Position numbers and translations under genes: made by a program. Of a stretch of 64,000 nt of DNA, positions 1 to 11,100 are shown piece by piece. This DNA comes from Kiloniella laminariae DSM 19542. Lineage in GTDB: Bacteria > Pseudomonadota > Alphaproteobacteria > Kiloniellales > Kiloniellaceae. Position 1 is the first letter of the stretch. Every line of letters begins with the position of its first letter. The notes below the pieces were generated by a model, which saw only the letters and a list, made by a program, of their open reading frames with translations, searched no databases and was not told the origin of the DNA. The stretch is from NCBI RefSeq assembly GCF_000374005.1, contig NZ_KB893135.1:462129-526128 (forward strand), given 5' to 3'.

Positions 1-1145
1 TGACCAGCAGCAGTAAGACCGTTCGTATCCAGCGTCACATCGCTGAACTTGCCGCCGTCAGCACCAAAATCAGCCGTGATCGTGCCCTTGGCAACAGCCC
101 AGGTGTCGCCCTGGATAGCGCTTTCGTCAACGCTGTCCGTAATCGGATCCGCGGCGACTGGTGTGTCGTCGTCCACAGAAAGTCTCAGGCTTCCATCAAC
201 CGAATCACCACTGCCATCGGTCACCCGGTAGTTAAAGATGAAATCCACATTGTTTTCATCATCGCCAGCGGGATGGGTAATCGGCGCAAGCTGAGTAATC
301 TTGTAATTGCCGGATGTGGTATCCCCCAGCGCGACAGTCATCACCGCCACGCCGTTTTGTGTGATCGTCAGAAGCGTCCCGCCCGCAGTCACGGCATAGG
401 AAAAACCAGCCGGAGCCCCGGTCCCCAGCAGCAGAACAGAACCCGCACCGTCCCCGCCGTAATTATGAGAAAGTGTGCCTTCGACATTGATCGGCGTATC
501 ATCACCAACACCGCCAGAATTCCCATGCGCACCAAAGTCATCGTCATCGAGAATAACGGTTTCATTGGCAGCAGTAATCGTCGGGAAATTGCTCAACGTG
601 GCATCATCGGGATTCAGAAAACGCGTCGCGCCAAGCCCAGTCTCCCCCAAAACACCCTGGGCGTTGAGCAGATCAATACTTTCACCAGTGTCGTCGCTGT
701 AACTGCTGCCACCACCACCACCAGCGGGGCCGTTACCTGCACCGGTTCCAGCTGCAGTTTCCAGCGTTCCGTCGCCCTCGGCCAGCGCCAGAGCCTGGCC
801 AATCAGCTGGTTGGCAGCAATTTCAACACCGTTGATCACAAGTACAGGCGCGTCCGCAACCTGCGACTGGGCCACCAGACCAAGGAAAATAACCTGGCTG
901 TCAGAAGCGCCGTCCCCATCAGTATCGAAAGACAAAACAAAGTTGTCGCCCTCGACGGATGGGGTCGCCGCAGCAGCATCAAAATCCAGCACCGCCTGTT
1001 GACCGCTTTCCAGACGCTGTTCGATGGTCTGACCAGCCTGGGTTGGGGCCTGCAGCACAATTGAAGCAGCCTGCCCCAACACAAAATCACGGCCCTCTGT
1101 ACCAGAAGCCAAATCGCCCGTCTGCTGCATCTGTTTGCCAGCCAT
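1..1145 (-). CDS. Giant T1SS-secreted adhesin A (5' part only)
   Basis: The gene runs off the left edge, so only about 381 N-terminal residues are visible. The start ATG at 1145 has GGAG eight bases upstream. Residues 1-165 form a module almost identical to those of the two downstream adhesins, with a TAAG motif at residues 130-133 (codons at 758-747) followed by a Gly-rich linker and YSDDTGESIDLLNAQGV. From about residue 190 a DUF5801/T1SS-143-type repeat begins, with the typical DENNVDFIFNYRVTDG and VDDDTPV signatures. In known LapA-like adhesins an N-terminal TAA/G or PAA/G site is cut by the LapG protease, which releases the adhesin from the outer membrane. By analogy this is a surface-retained adhesin; its C-terminus cannot be judged. 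Confidence 0.85.
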   Translation of the reverse strand, partial: MAGKQMQQTGDLASGTEGRDFVLGQAASIVLQAPTQAGQTIEQRLESGQQAVLDFDAAAATPSVEGDNFVLSFDTDGDGASDSQVIFLGLVAQSQVADAPVLVINGVEIAANQLIGQALALAEGDGTLETAAGTGAGNGPAGGGGGSSYSDDTGESIDLLNAQGVLGETGLGATRFLNPDDATLSNFPTITAANETVILDDDDFGAHGNSGGVGDDTPINVEGTLSHNYGGDGAGSVLLLGTGAPAGFSYAVTAGGTLLTITQNGVAVMTVALGDTTSGNYKITQLAPITHPAGDDENNVDFIFNYRVTDGSGDSVDGSLRLSVDDDTPVAADPITDSVDESAIQGDTWAVAKGTITADFGADGGKFSDVTLDTNGLTAAG

Positions 1146-1267
1146 CAATATACTCCAGTTTCCATAATGGGAAAGCTGCCCCGTATCCTACCAAAACAAC
1201 CTAATCATATTAGTTTCAATCGGCCTGGATATTAACAAAAGGCTGATATGGCACAATCTTTAAATCT

Positions 1268-1293
1268 CAAAAACATATGGCAATATGTATGAT
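1268..1293 (-). promoter_or_regulatory. Shared upstream block of adhesin A
   Basis: Read in the direction of transcription this is ATCATACATATT, eight bases, then GTTTTTG. The same arrangement occurs at 7878-7903 and 14513-14537, each time about 120-140 bases before the adhesin start. Such conservation between otherwise diverged gaps points to a promoter or activator site. The rest of the 1146-1478 gap is AT-rich and holds only the terminator of the next gene. Confidence 0.5.
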
Positions 1294-1408
1294 TTTTTAC
1301 CAATGGGTAAATTTTCATTTTCTTAAAATATATCTTTAATTTTAGATATTTGCCCTTTCCCCTCCCAAAGATAGCCAACCAGAAGGACATAAAATCAGTT
1401 TCCATAAA

Positions 1409-1440
1409 AACAGCCCCGGACCTTACGATCCGGGGCTGTT
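1409..1440 (-). terminator. Rho-independent terminator of adhesin B
   Basis: A perfect 12-bp stem (AACAGCCCCGGA with its complement) with an 8-base loop is flanked by T-rich tracts on both strands, so it could stop transcription in both directions. It lies 39 bases past the adhesin B stop codon. Confidence 0.85.
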
Positions 1441-1478
1441 TTATTCAGGGACAGGATCTGCCCTGAACCAGTCAGAGA

Positions 1479-4400
1479 CTAGAGAACGTCGATATTTCCG
1501 CCGTCCAGCAGCGCCTTAATCGCATCGTGCTCCAGGCCACTGCCCAGAAGGTCGATGTTTTCCAGACGAATGGTTGTCACATCCGTACCTGCTCCGGCAC
1601 CATCGGCATCAACCGTGATAACCGTATGCGCACCATCTTTGGAAATAGACAGGTAATCTTGCAATGCCGTCGCTGTTGCTTCGTTGTCAACCCCGGCGCT
1701 AAAGCCGGTCAACAGTTCGCCAAGGTCCAGCACATCACCATCACCGAGGTTGAAATCCTTGATGGTATCGGTATCACCCAGCGTATCGGCTTTGAAGACA
1801 AAACGATCAGCACCGGAACCACCGACAAGAACATCATCTCCGGCACCGCCGATCAGAATATCATCGCCAGCAAGCCCGAGCAGGGTATCGTCACCCCCAT
1901 CGCCGTTGAGAACGTCATCAACGGGTACAAGTTTGCTATCCGTAACTGTAGCCCTTGACTCGTTAACACCACGAACCTCCCCATAGGTACCGTTTAGTAC
2001 AGTCCCATCGTTCAAAGTTACCGAGAAAGTAACCCCCGCCAATGCAAATGCGTTGGCATCATCATTGCCGAGGTCATCAGTATCAGCACCAAAACTCAGA
2101 ACATCACCGTTTCCAAAGGCACCATCTTTAAAGTTAATCGTCAGAACAGGATTATCATTTTGGCTAAAGGTAACATCAGATGACACTAGGCCATTAGAGT
2201 TATTGCCAAATTCAGGGCCATAAGAACCCCAACCTTTAAGATCAAAACTCGCATCACGATCAGTACCACCGCGCAAGTTGATTGTAATGGAAGTGATATA
2301 CTCGCCAGCTACAGCCGAATTAAACGCGAAATTATAGAAGTTGCTTGCGTAATAACTGTCATTGCCACGAACCTTTGCTGTTACACTTCGATCCACTGCG
2401 ATCAGATCACGACCAACAAGGATCTCATCTGCCCCTGTACCATTTACAGTATCACCACGCTGGCGACTGACAGCAACAACTCCGTCTGTGCTTTCAGCTG
2501 CCCCAGTTGCAGGAACATCGGTTGCAGAGTACCCAAAAGAGTTTTCACCCGCTCCTACCGTAATACCCGTTGGTGATATGATAATGTCCTGGCCTTCCGC
2601 ATCAGAGACATAACGCCCCAGAAGGTCGCCCTCAAACGAGAAGGCCTCAGCATTGTTGGTCAGCAGGCTCAAGGGGCTGAGAACCGGAGCATCGTTGGTG
2701 CCTGTGACAATAATGGTCGCTGTGGAACTGGAGCTCGCACCACTATCATCGCTCATGGTGTAGTCGATAACCACAGTAGCTGTCTCACCATCAGCAAGAT
2801 AGTCAAAATCCGTACCGGGATTGAAGACCAGCTTGTTGCCGGAGATTGTTGCTGTTGCAGTTGGAACCGCAGGCACACCGGAAGCAAAGCTTGCAGCATC
2901 CAGCGAGAAGGTTGCAGGGCTGTCTCCATGATCAACATCGGTGTCGTTTGCCAGTACGTCAATAACGACAGAGGCATTTTCATCAGTGAAGAGGTTCGGC
3001 CAATCTGAACCAGCTCCGGTTTTGACGACCAGATGACTGACAGCCAATGTCTCATCAGACCCGGTGACATCGGCGGTGAAATCAACGGTCACTTTGCCTT
3101 CATTGTCGGTCATCGCCTCAAAGCTGTAGCTGTTTGTGCCACGATCGTGAGTGACAAGAACCTCAACACCATTAATCTCGACGGTAAAGGTATCCTGTAG
3201 GCTGCCTGCTCCCTGATCCCAGGTCCCACCCGTGGTGGCATCAAAGGAAACAGTGACAGATCGGCCTGCATTTCCGGCCCCAAAATCAAAGACTTCAGAG
3301 TCAATCGGATCAGCCTTCGTCAAAAGATCAACATCTCCCGAGGCAAGCTCGACACCCGCGACATGAACACCATCAGCAACAGCCACAGGCGCATCGTTTG
3401 TGCCGGAAATCTTGATTTTCAGGGTCGAGGTAGATACATCACCATCGCCATCTTTAATTTCATAACCGAAGGTGTCATAGACGGTTTCGCCATCGGCCAG
3501 TGCCTGAACATTCGCCGCAGCATTGTTCAGAACATAACTGTAAGCACCATTGGCATCAATCGTGACGGTACCATAGGTCCCAACCATGGCTGATGTCGTT
3601 GTAACAATAGCCCCATCGGCACCCTGATCATCATTGGTCAGCACATTACCAGAGGCCGTCTGGTCCAGATCTTCCTGAACCGCATCGGCATCATTGTTAT
3701 CACTGTGGGCAGTCGGGCCATCATCCTTGATGTTGATGGTGATTTTCTGGGCAGCGGTTTTATCGCCGTCGCCATCGGTCACCACGTAGTGAATATCATC
3801 AAGAGATGTCTGGTCGTTGTGCTGGCTGGTATTGGTGTGTTTGAAGGCCCGGAACTGTTCGATCACAAAATCGGCAGCATCGTGTGTTCCCATCTGGTCC
3901 AGGGATGCTTTGAAAGCAATCGCGCCTCCGGCATCAGCGGCCCCGCCACTGCCAACACGCCCGACAACTTCGTTGCCTTCGGTGAAGAGATAGATTTTCT
4001 GGCCGCTCTGGGTATCGGTCAGATCAGATACCGCACCATTGAAAGCATTGCCGTCTTTGTCAGTCAGGGCAATCTGGCCACCGATGTGATCCTTGCCAAA
4101 ATCAAACGCCAGCGCCTGGGTTGCTTTGGAAATCATGCCCTCAGCCTGCTCGGCAGACGTCAGATTGCGCTCTTCATTGCCCTGATTGCCTTTGGTCTCA
4201 TCAAAGATTACCCGTGCAACAGCAGCGGTCGGGCCGCTGTCGGTCAGGTTGATCACGATATTGGTCGTGGTGGTATCTACATCGCCATCGGTCAGCGTGA
4301 CCGAGAATTTCACGGGCAGAACCGCTCCCTCATCACCCGCATGATCAATCTGGCGGAACTGGACAAAGTCGTACTTGGCAGATCCGTTCGCCAGATCCAC

Positions 4401-7400
4401 ATCTTTCAAGGTGACCACATAAACCACTTCACCAGCAGCCGTCATGCCAACAATCTGCGAGCCATCTGCACTGAGTGTTGCGGTTACAGGCTGCCCAGCA
4501 GAGGTCACATCACTGACTTCATCCACCAGCTTGAGGGAAGCCCCCGCCAGATCAGCACCAACAGCAAAGCTCAAGGCGCCGGAAACATGGGCACAAGGCG
4601 CACCCTTGACCACCACATTGATGTTCACATCGTTGAAATCACCGTCACCAGCAGGGATCAACAGGTCTTCCCAGTTCGAGTTGCCTGGCAGATTGTTATC
4701 AACTTCGTGGTCTTTGCCACCGTCAGGATTCAGGTCAGGCTTGCTGAAGAAGGCAGGAGCCCCGCTTCCTTTAAGCGCTGTGTCACCAGCAAAAGCAGTC
4801 CACTTGCCATCGACTTGCTTGAATGTGACCTCGGTATCATCGCCCAGACCGCCATTGCGGGAATCACCGTTCGGGATCAGGAAGAAACCGAAACCGACTG
4901 CGCCGGAAGGCAGTGCCGCAGGATCAATCGTAAAGCTGTCGGTCTGGCCGTCTTCATGCTTGACGTTATCCCACAGAACAGTCCCTGAAATTGGCTCTCC
5001 TGCTTCGTTGATGAAGAAGTAACCATAGGAGCTGTTATAGCCGGCTGAATCTGCATGGGCAATTTTCGCCAGCTCGACCGTTACAGGCTCTGTCACCCCA
5101 ACCAGGCTGTAGATGCCGCCAACCGGTGGCAGAGCGACTTCGCTCAGATCAACTGTTTGCAGCGCATTGTCTTTAAAGACAGGTGTATCATCATCGACAG
5201 AAACAGAAAGCTTGCCATCAACGGTATCGCCATCGCCATCTTTAACCCGATAATTGAAGGTGAACTCAACATTGTTCTCGTCTGAGCCGTCCGGATGGGA
5301 AATCGGGGCGAGCTGGGCAACGGTATAGCCACCGGATGTTGCATCATCCAGCGTGACGGTCATCACAGCAACAGCACCCTGCTTAACGGTCAGAACAGTA
5401 CCATCGCCGTTCAACTCATAGGTAAAGCCGGCTGGCGCACCAGTATCGAGCAGAAGAGTGGTTGCACCCGCTTCATCTGCCCCATAATTGTGTTCCAGTG
5501 TTCCTGTTACATTCGCCTCTGCGTCATCACCCACACCACCGGGATTACCGTTAGCACTAGGAACATTATCGTCATCTATAACGACCGCCGCATTCTCGTT
5601 GTCAATGGTCGGACCGTCATCGCGGAACTGGATTTGAATCTGCGCAGTATTACTCTGATCGCCTTCATCATCCGTAACAAAGTAGTTCAGATTTAGTTGG
5701 ATCGTTTCGTCGTGGCTGTTCTCGTTTGGATGTTTGAGGCTCTCATACTGCTCGATGTACATGTGAATGGTATTGTTTTCATTCACCAGATCAGAATCAA
5801 TCGTTGCTGTCAGCGCTACTCGGCCACCAATCAGGTTACCACTGTTATCAAGAACATAATCCACGATACCGAAAACCACGGCAGGGTTGGATGCGGAACT
5901 GAACAGATAGATATTATCGCCTGCTGTGGTAGTCAGGCCGGAATTCAGACCGTTATAGGCTGTGAACTGAATGCTTTCCTGGCCATCAACATCCGCTGGG
6001 TTTGCGTCTGTCGTGCCATCACTTTCCATGTCAATTCTGTCGAGTTCGCTATAACCAGAACTCACAGGCTCACCAACTGTCAGGCCCGCAGCAAGCAGTG
6101 CAGCCTTTACATCAACCTGACCAGCATCGACACGCACGGTATGCTGGCCGTTTTCAACGCGCTTCTCGGAGTCAGTCTGCAAATCATCACTTTCATCAAG
6201 TGCGATAGCTGCATCTTTTACAGTTGGAATATCTTCTGCGATATCAACCGTTACCGTCTTTGATGTCGTCGCAGTGTTGTTTTCTGTGGTAAGGTCTGTA
6301 TCCGTCAGGTTTGCCTCATTCGCCGTGGCCACAACTCTAATTACCGCCGCGCCATTCGAATGTTCGGAACCATCATCCAGACGTTGAGATGTCCAGTCTT
6401 TTGGATCAAAAACAATGTTGGTATCAATTGTGCCCCCCAGCAGATCAACCAGTCCGCTGACATCCAGAACATGGGTCATAAAACCGTCTATCCCCACCCC
6501 GGAAGAGACAATTTTAACATAATTACTAACGGGACCATCACCTGGGCTCAACAAATGAGCAAAGCTATTCTCAAGCTTGAGATCCCAGTCTCCGGGAACA
6601 CCACCCAGCGTCAGGAAATGAGCCTCCGATCCGTCGGCGAAATCACCAAAAGTGACATTTACAGGAATATCAACCAGGGCCTCTTCTTCAAGTGGCCCAT
6701 CGACAACCGCACGAGAACGGTCATCTTCCAGATCATTAAACACAGGCTTGTCTGCCGCCGCATCAATCACGGCAACAACGGTGACCTGAATAGAAGCTGA
6801 ATCGCCGGAATCTGGGTCAGAAATATTGGCCGTTGCATTAAGTGTGATATCCGCGTCGGAATCATCGGCTGGCTTGATATAGACCTGCTCGAAATTCTCT
6901 GGCAGCACGGTTACCGGGAAAGGACCAGCGTAAATGTTGATTGCTTCTGTTCCACCGATATAGAGAACCGCACCGTTGGACGGCGCTTCGAGCACAACTG
7001 AATCAAGTGTTTCGTTATCTGCCGGGGTAAAGTTGAACTCCACCTGCATCGGTGCGTTGGTATTGTCACCGAGATGCTGGTTCGGTGCCCAGTCTTCGAA
7101 ACCGCCAGCGAAAGAACCGGAAACATAGTTTTCCGGACCCTCACCGCCTTCACCGGGAACATTGGTCTGGACGCTCAGGAAGGTAATATCAAACGTGCCT
7201 TCAGCCGGATCGGTGGTTTCGTCGACATTTGCCAACAGACCAAAACCTAGCTCTGTACGACCAATAACACCCTGGGCGTTGAGCAGGTCGATGCTTTCAC
7301 CAGTATCGTCGCTGTAGGTACTGCCACCACCACCGGCAGGGCCGTTACCCGCGCCGGTTCCACCAGCCGCCGTTTCAAGTGTGCCGTCGCCATCCGCAAG

Positions 7401-7760
7401 CGCCAGGGCCTGACCAATCAGCTGGTTGGCAGCGATTTCAACACCATTGATCACCAGTACAGGGGCATCCGCATTCTGCGACTGGGCAACCAGACCAAGG
7501 AAGATAATCTGGCTGTCAGAAGCGCCGTCGCCATTCGCATCGAACGACAGGACAAAGTTGTCACCATCAACCGAAGGGGTCGCGGCGGCGGCATCAAAGT
7601 TCAGAACCGCCTGCTGGCCGCCTTCAAGACGCTGTTCGATGGTCTGCCCAACCTGGGTCGGCGCCTCAATCGAAAGAACAGCGGCCTGGCCAACCACATA
7701 GTCCCGGCTGTCATCGCCAGAAGTCAATTCAGGCGTGTCCTGAGTCAGATTATCAGTCAT
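1479..7760 (-). CDS. Giant T1SS RTX adhesin B (2093 aa)
   Basis: This is a large secreted adhesin. I place the start at ATG 7760 (MTDNLTQDT), because adhesin C begins with the same residues and both starts share AACGGGA upstream; an in-frame extension to 7811 is possible. The N-terminal module (1-166) holds TAAG at 130-133, a likely LapG-type cleavage site. Then come several T1SS-143/DUF5801-like repeats ending in DDGPT or DDDTPV, a DUF4114-like domain in the middle (ending with a GDGDFNDVNI motif), and VCBS/cadherin-like repeats marked by GTNDAPV. Near residues 1950-1985 are RTX nonapeptides (GGAGDDVLVGGSGAD), followed by a C-terminal type I secretion target domain. There is no Sec signal, as expected for type I secretion. 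No LapBCE-type secretion genes or lapD/lapG lie in the window. Confidence 0.9.
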   Translation of the reverse strand: MTDNLTQDTPELTSGDDSRDYVVGQAAVLSIEAPTQVGQTIEQRLEGGQQAVLNFDAAAATPSVDGDNFVLSFDANGDGASDSQIIFLGLVAQSQNADAPVLVINGVEIAANQLIGQALALADGDGTLETAAGGTGAGNGPAGGGGSTYSDDTGESIDLLNAQGVIGRTELGFGLLANVDETTDPAEGTFDITFLSVQTNVPGEGGEGPENYVSGSFAGGFEDWAPNQHLGDNTNAPMQVEFNFTPADNETLDSVVLEAPSNGAVLYIGGTEAINIYAGPFPVTVLPENFEQVYIKPADDSDADITLNATANISDPDSGDSASIQVTVVAVIDAAADKPVFNDLEDDRSRAVVDGPLEEEALVDIPVNVTFGDFADGSEAHFLTLGGVPGDWDLKLENSFAHLLSPGDGPVSNYVKIVSSGVGIDGFMTHVLDVSGLVDLLGGTIDTNIVFDPKDWTSQRLDDGSEHSNGAAVIRVVATANEANLTDTDLTTENNTATTSKTVTVDIAEDIPTVKDAAIALDESDDLQTDSEKRVENGQHTVRVDAGQVDVKAALLAAGLTVGEPVSSGYSELDRIDMESDGTTDANPADVDGQESIQFTAYNGLNSGLTTTAGDNIYLFSSASNPAVVFGIVDYVLDNSGNLIGGRVALTATIDSDLVNENNTIHMYIEQYESLKHPNENSHDETIQLNLNYFVTDDEGDQSNTAQIQIQFRDDGPTIDNENAAVVIDDDNVPSANGNPGGVGDDAEANVTGTLEHNYGADEAGATTLLLDTGAPAGFTYELNGDGTVLTVKQGAVAVMTVTLDDATSGGYTVAQLAPISHPDGSDENNVEFTFNYRVKDGDGDTVDGKLSVSVDDDTPVFKDNALQTVDLSEVALPPVGGIYSLVGVTEPVTVELAKIAHADSAGYNSSYGYFFINEAGEPISGTVLWDNVKHEDGQTDSFTIDPAALPSGAVGFGFFLIPNGDSRNGGLGDDTEVTFKQVDGKWTAFAGDTALKGSGAPAFFSKPDLNPDGGKDHEVDNNLPGNSNWEDLLIPAGDGDFNDVNINVVVKGAPCAHVSGALSFAVGADLAGASLKLVDEVSDVTSAGQPVTATLSADGSQIVGMTAAGEVVYVVTLKDVDLANGSAKYDFVQFRQIDHAGDEGAVLPVKFSVTLTDGDVDTTTTNIVINLTDSGPTAAVARVIFDETKGNQGNEERNLTSAEQAEGMISKATQALAFDFGKDHIGGQIALTDKDGNAFNGAVSDLTDTQSGQKIYLFTEGNEVVGRVGSGGAADAGGAIAFKASLDQMGTHDAADFVIEQFRAFKHTNTSQHNDQTSLDDIHYVVTDGDGDKTAAQKITINIKDDGPTAHSDNNDADAVQEDLDQTASGNVLTNDDQGADGAIVTTTSAMVGTYGTVTIDANGAYSYVLNNAAANVQALADGETVYDTFGYEIKDGDGDVSTSTLKIKISGTNDAPVAVADGVHVAGVELASGDVDLLTKADPIDSEVFDFGAGNAGRSVTVSFDATTGGTWDQGAGSLQDTFTVEINGVEVLVTHDRGTNSYSFEAMTDNEGKVTVDFTADVTGSDETLAVSHLVVKTGAGSDWPNLFTDENASVVIDVLANDTDVDHGDSPATFSLDAASFASGVPAVPTATATISGNKLVFNPGTDFDYLADGETATVVIDYTMSDDSGASSSSTATIIVTGTNDAPVLSPLSLLTNNAEAFSFEGDLLGRYVSDAEGQDIIISPTGITVGAGENSFGYSATDVPATGAAESTDGVVAVSRQRGDTVNGTGADEILVGRDLIAVDRSVTAKVRGNDSYYASNFYNFAFNSAVAGEYITSITINLRGGTDRDASFDLKGWGSYGPEFGNNSNGLVSSDVTFSQNDNPVLTINFKDGAFGNGDVLSFGADTDDLGNDDANAFALAGVTFSVTLNDGTVLNGTYGEVRGVNESRATVTDSKLVPVDDVLNGDGGDDTLLGLAGDDILIGGAGDDVLVGGSGADRFVFKADTLGDTDTIKDFNLGDGDVLDLGELLTGFSAGVDNEATATALQDYLSISKDGAHTVITVDADGAGAGTDVTTIRLENIDLLGSGLEHDAIKALLDGGNIDVL

Positions 7761-7877
7761 ATGAGTCCCGTTCATGTTTTTGATAGCAGGTCGCCCTAGG
7801 AACAGAGCCACCCTTTTTAGATGAATTAATTGAGAACCAAGCTAGAGGATATTTTCAAATTTACAACCCTGACGATC

Positions 7878-7903
7878 CAAAAACCTACAGTAATATGTAT
7901 GAT
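7878..7903 (-). promoter_or_regulatory. Shared upstream block of adhesin B
   Basis: This is the second copy of the ATCATACATATT-N7-GTTTTTG block, ending about 120 bases before the adhesin B start. The 7761-8124 gap otherwise contains AT-rich DNA and the terminator of adhesin C. Confidence 0.5.
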
Positions 7904-8064
7904 ATTTATCTAGGAATGGATTCTTTTAAATTTAAACATCTGTTAAATTTTATAAGCATAAACAGTAGGAAAAAACTCTGCTGCAAGTTCGTGACTGCGG
8001 AATTCACCCGCGCGCAAGAAGCCTTCCAGAAAATTGTGAACGTTAAGACCTCTCCCTAACAGCA

Positions 8065-8096
8065 CAAAACCCCGAACCTTGCGATCCGGGGTTTTG
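8065..8096 (-). terminator. Rho-independent terminator of adhesin C
   Basis: A 10-bp stem (CAAAACCCCG with its complement) has a 12-base loop. The stem itself ends in an A/T run. Its loop (AACCTTGCGATC) is clearly related to that of the adhesin B terminator (CCTTACGA), which suggests that the transcription units were duplicated together with their ends. Confidence 0.8.
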
Positions 8097-8124
8097 CTCG
8101 TTCATTAGACCGTGCTTAACGATA

Positions 8125-11100
8125 TCAGACAGTACCGTATACCGTTACGGTAAGGTCATCTTCGACGTAGAGCTTGACTGTCTCACCAAGAGCACCGGTC
8201 CCGCTATATTCGTTGAAAGTATGCCCCGCTGTTGATCCTTCTGTGCCAACAATACCCGTTGCAGTCTGTGTCCAGGCAATTTCGGAATCCCCCGATGAGC
8301 CAACAGCGGCTCCAGCCTCAAGATTAACCCCATCTTTGGCACCGTCACCGAGGATAAACAGAGTATTATCCCCATCAGTCATGTCGATCACATCCTGCAC
8401 CGAAAGCATCCCGGTCGAAGTTAACGAAGGATTTGGTCCACCATAGACACCAAAGTCCTCGTAATCCGTGCTACCGTTGGTCATGTCGATGACTTCGATG
8501 TTTTTAACCAAATCGGTATCAAAACTGATACTTCCGCCGCCACCTGGTGTCACCCAAAGCGATGCATTTCCACTGGTTACAGGAATGGTCAGGGTATCAA
8601 AACCGCCCTCACCATCAACCGGGGAGCCGACAGCAAATGTAATGGTATCATCCGTATCCGGCGGGGGTGCTGTCACTGCTGTAACATTGATATCCAGTTT
8701 CGCCGTAGAAGTATCGCCATCCGCATCAGTAATCTGATAGGTAAAGCTGTCAACCAGATCGCTGTCTGTCACATCTGCCTTGGCTGCGTAGGAGTAAGAA
8801 CCATCTTCGCTGAGCGTCAGAGTACCGTAAGCCGTTTCAATCGGTGTGCCCAATGCCACAGGTGTGCCATCCCCGGCAACGACGCCAGTTACAACCGCAC
8901 CGTCAGCACCAAGATGGTCATTGACCAACACGCCAGCCGCAGCAAGCACGGTAAGGGTTTCACCCTCGTTTACATCACCGCTGTCAACTACAGCAAGCGG
9001 GCTGTCATCGTTCAGGTCAAGCCCGATCTGTCCGTTTGCAATATCTCCATCATTATCGGTAACCTGATAGTGTATACTGAATTTAGCGTTGTTTTCATCT
9101 ATTCCACTGACATGATGCAAAGGAGCTAGCTGTGTGATTGTATACGCACCTGATGTTGTATCACTCAGAGTAATCTTGAATATATTGACGTAGCTACCAT
9201 CGCCTTCGATATCTTGGGCAAGAGTGATCTCCGTAGGACTAACATAAATCCCAAGAGAGGGCGTAGCCCCACCTCCGACTGACATAGTAGTCAGAACAAT
9301 GCTTTGAATACCATCAGCACCAGCATCGAAATCAAGTGTTCCGGTCAAGTTTTCGTTATCAGGATCAGCATCACCAACACCACCGGCATGACCACCCGCA
9401 AGGGCATCGTCATCCAGTTTTATGCGTGCATTATTGGCGTTGTTCACCGTTGGCACAGCATCTTTAACGGTGATGTTCAAGGTTGCGGTGGAAACATCAC
9501 CGTCCGCATCTTTGATTTCATAGGTAAAGCTATCAACCACATCGTCGCTGATCGTGTCGGATTTGGCTTCGTAAGTGTAAGAACCATCGGCATTCATGGT
9601 CAGGAAGCCGTAAGCGGTTTCAATCGCAGCACCCAATGCCACAGGAGTGCCCGCCCCCGCAGCAACACCGGATACAACGGCACCATCAGCCCCCTGATGA
9701 TCGTTGGCGAGAACACCATCCGCTGCCAGAACTGTCAGCGTTGCAGCTTCTGTAACTACGCCACTATCCAAAACAGCAAGCGGGCTGTCATCATCGACAG
9801 ACACACTCAGTGTCCCGGTGGCAACGTCCCCGTCCCCATCAGTCACCTGATAGTTGAAGGTGAAATCGATGTTATTTTCGTCGGCCCCTTCAGGATGCAC
9901 AATTGCCGCCAACTGGGCCACGGCATAGACCCCGGACGTTCTGTCGGCCAGCGATACAGTCATAACCGCCAGTGCGCCCTGCTTGACGGTCAATACGGTT
10001 CCGTTTGCGTTGAGCTCGTAGGTAAAACCAAGCGGTGCTCCCGTATCCTGCAACAGGACAGTGCCAGGACCATCCGCGCCCAGATTGTGCCCGAGGGTCC
10101 CTGTCGCGACAGTGGCATCATCATCACCGGTGCCCCCGGCATGACCACCTGCGCCGACAACATCATCGTCGTCGAGCATGACAGCTGTGTTTGCGATTGC
10201 TGACGGTTCACCGTCGTGCACGACGACACTCAGGGTTTCTTCGTCTTCATCACCATCGCCATCACGAACCTTGAAGCCAAAGTCGAGGGTCAGGGGATCA
10301 ACCGAATTGCTGCCGTCCGTGGACTGATCGGGGTGATCGATCGCACCCTGCAGAGCGATGTCATAAGCACCTGTCTGCGCATTCACGGTCAGGGTAATAA
10401 TCGTTGTCGCCCCGCCGTTGATTGTTCCGATCATCACAAGATTGCCAGAACCATCATCCGTTGCCGGGCCGAAAATGACATCCTGACCACCGGATTTGAG
10501 AACAGAACCATCCGGGTTGCCATCTTCACTGTCTTCCCAGCCCTCGAACCACAGATCGACAACCTTGATACCATCTGCATTGTGATCGATATCCAGTGTA
10601 CCGCTGACAACATCGTTGCTGCTGTCTTGATCCAGAAGATTTACTTCGGAAAGCTCACCCGCTGTGAAGGTATCATGCGCATCGGCTTCGTCATCTTCAA
10701 CAACGACCACCAGCTTGGCGCTATCGGTGTCGCCATCCGCATCAGTAATGGTATAGCGGAACTCCAGGCTCAGTGGATCTTTATCATTCGCATCGTCTTC
10801 CAGGCTGAGATCAGGATGATCAAGTCCTTTGGATACATCCACAGAATACGCACCAGTTGCCGGGTTGATTGTCACAGTTACAACTGGTGTTGTACCACCT
10901 ACACCGTCAGATACAGTTCCAACCATAACCAGCTGACCACCGATCATTTCAGCAGGGCCAAAGGTTACAGCTTCTCCACCAGAAGTCAGTATCGTGCCAT
11001 TGGGATTATTGTCTTCAGTATCTGACCAACGGATAAATTCAACACCTGTGACAGAACCGCCATCGCCGCCGAAATCGACATCAAGCGTTCCGGCAATAGA

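Noticed and set aside
273-6800. Several long plus-strand open frames (up to about 430 codons) opposite adhesins A and B
   Set aside because: They lie antisense to the repeats of real giant genes, have atypical composition (many Ile, Asn, Cys, Arg) and no family signatures or ribosome sites. Asp/Gly-rich codons leave the opposite strand open.
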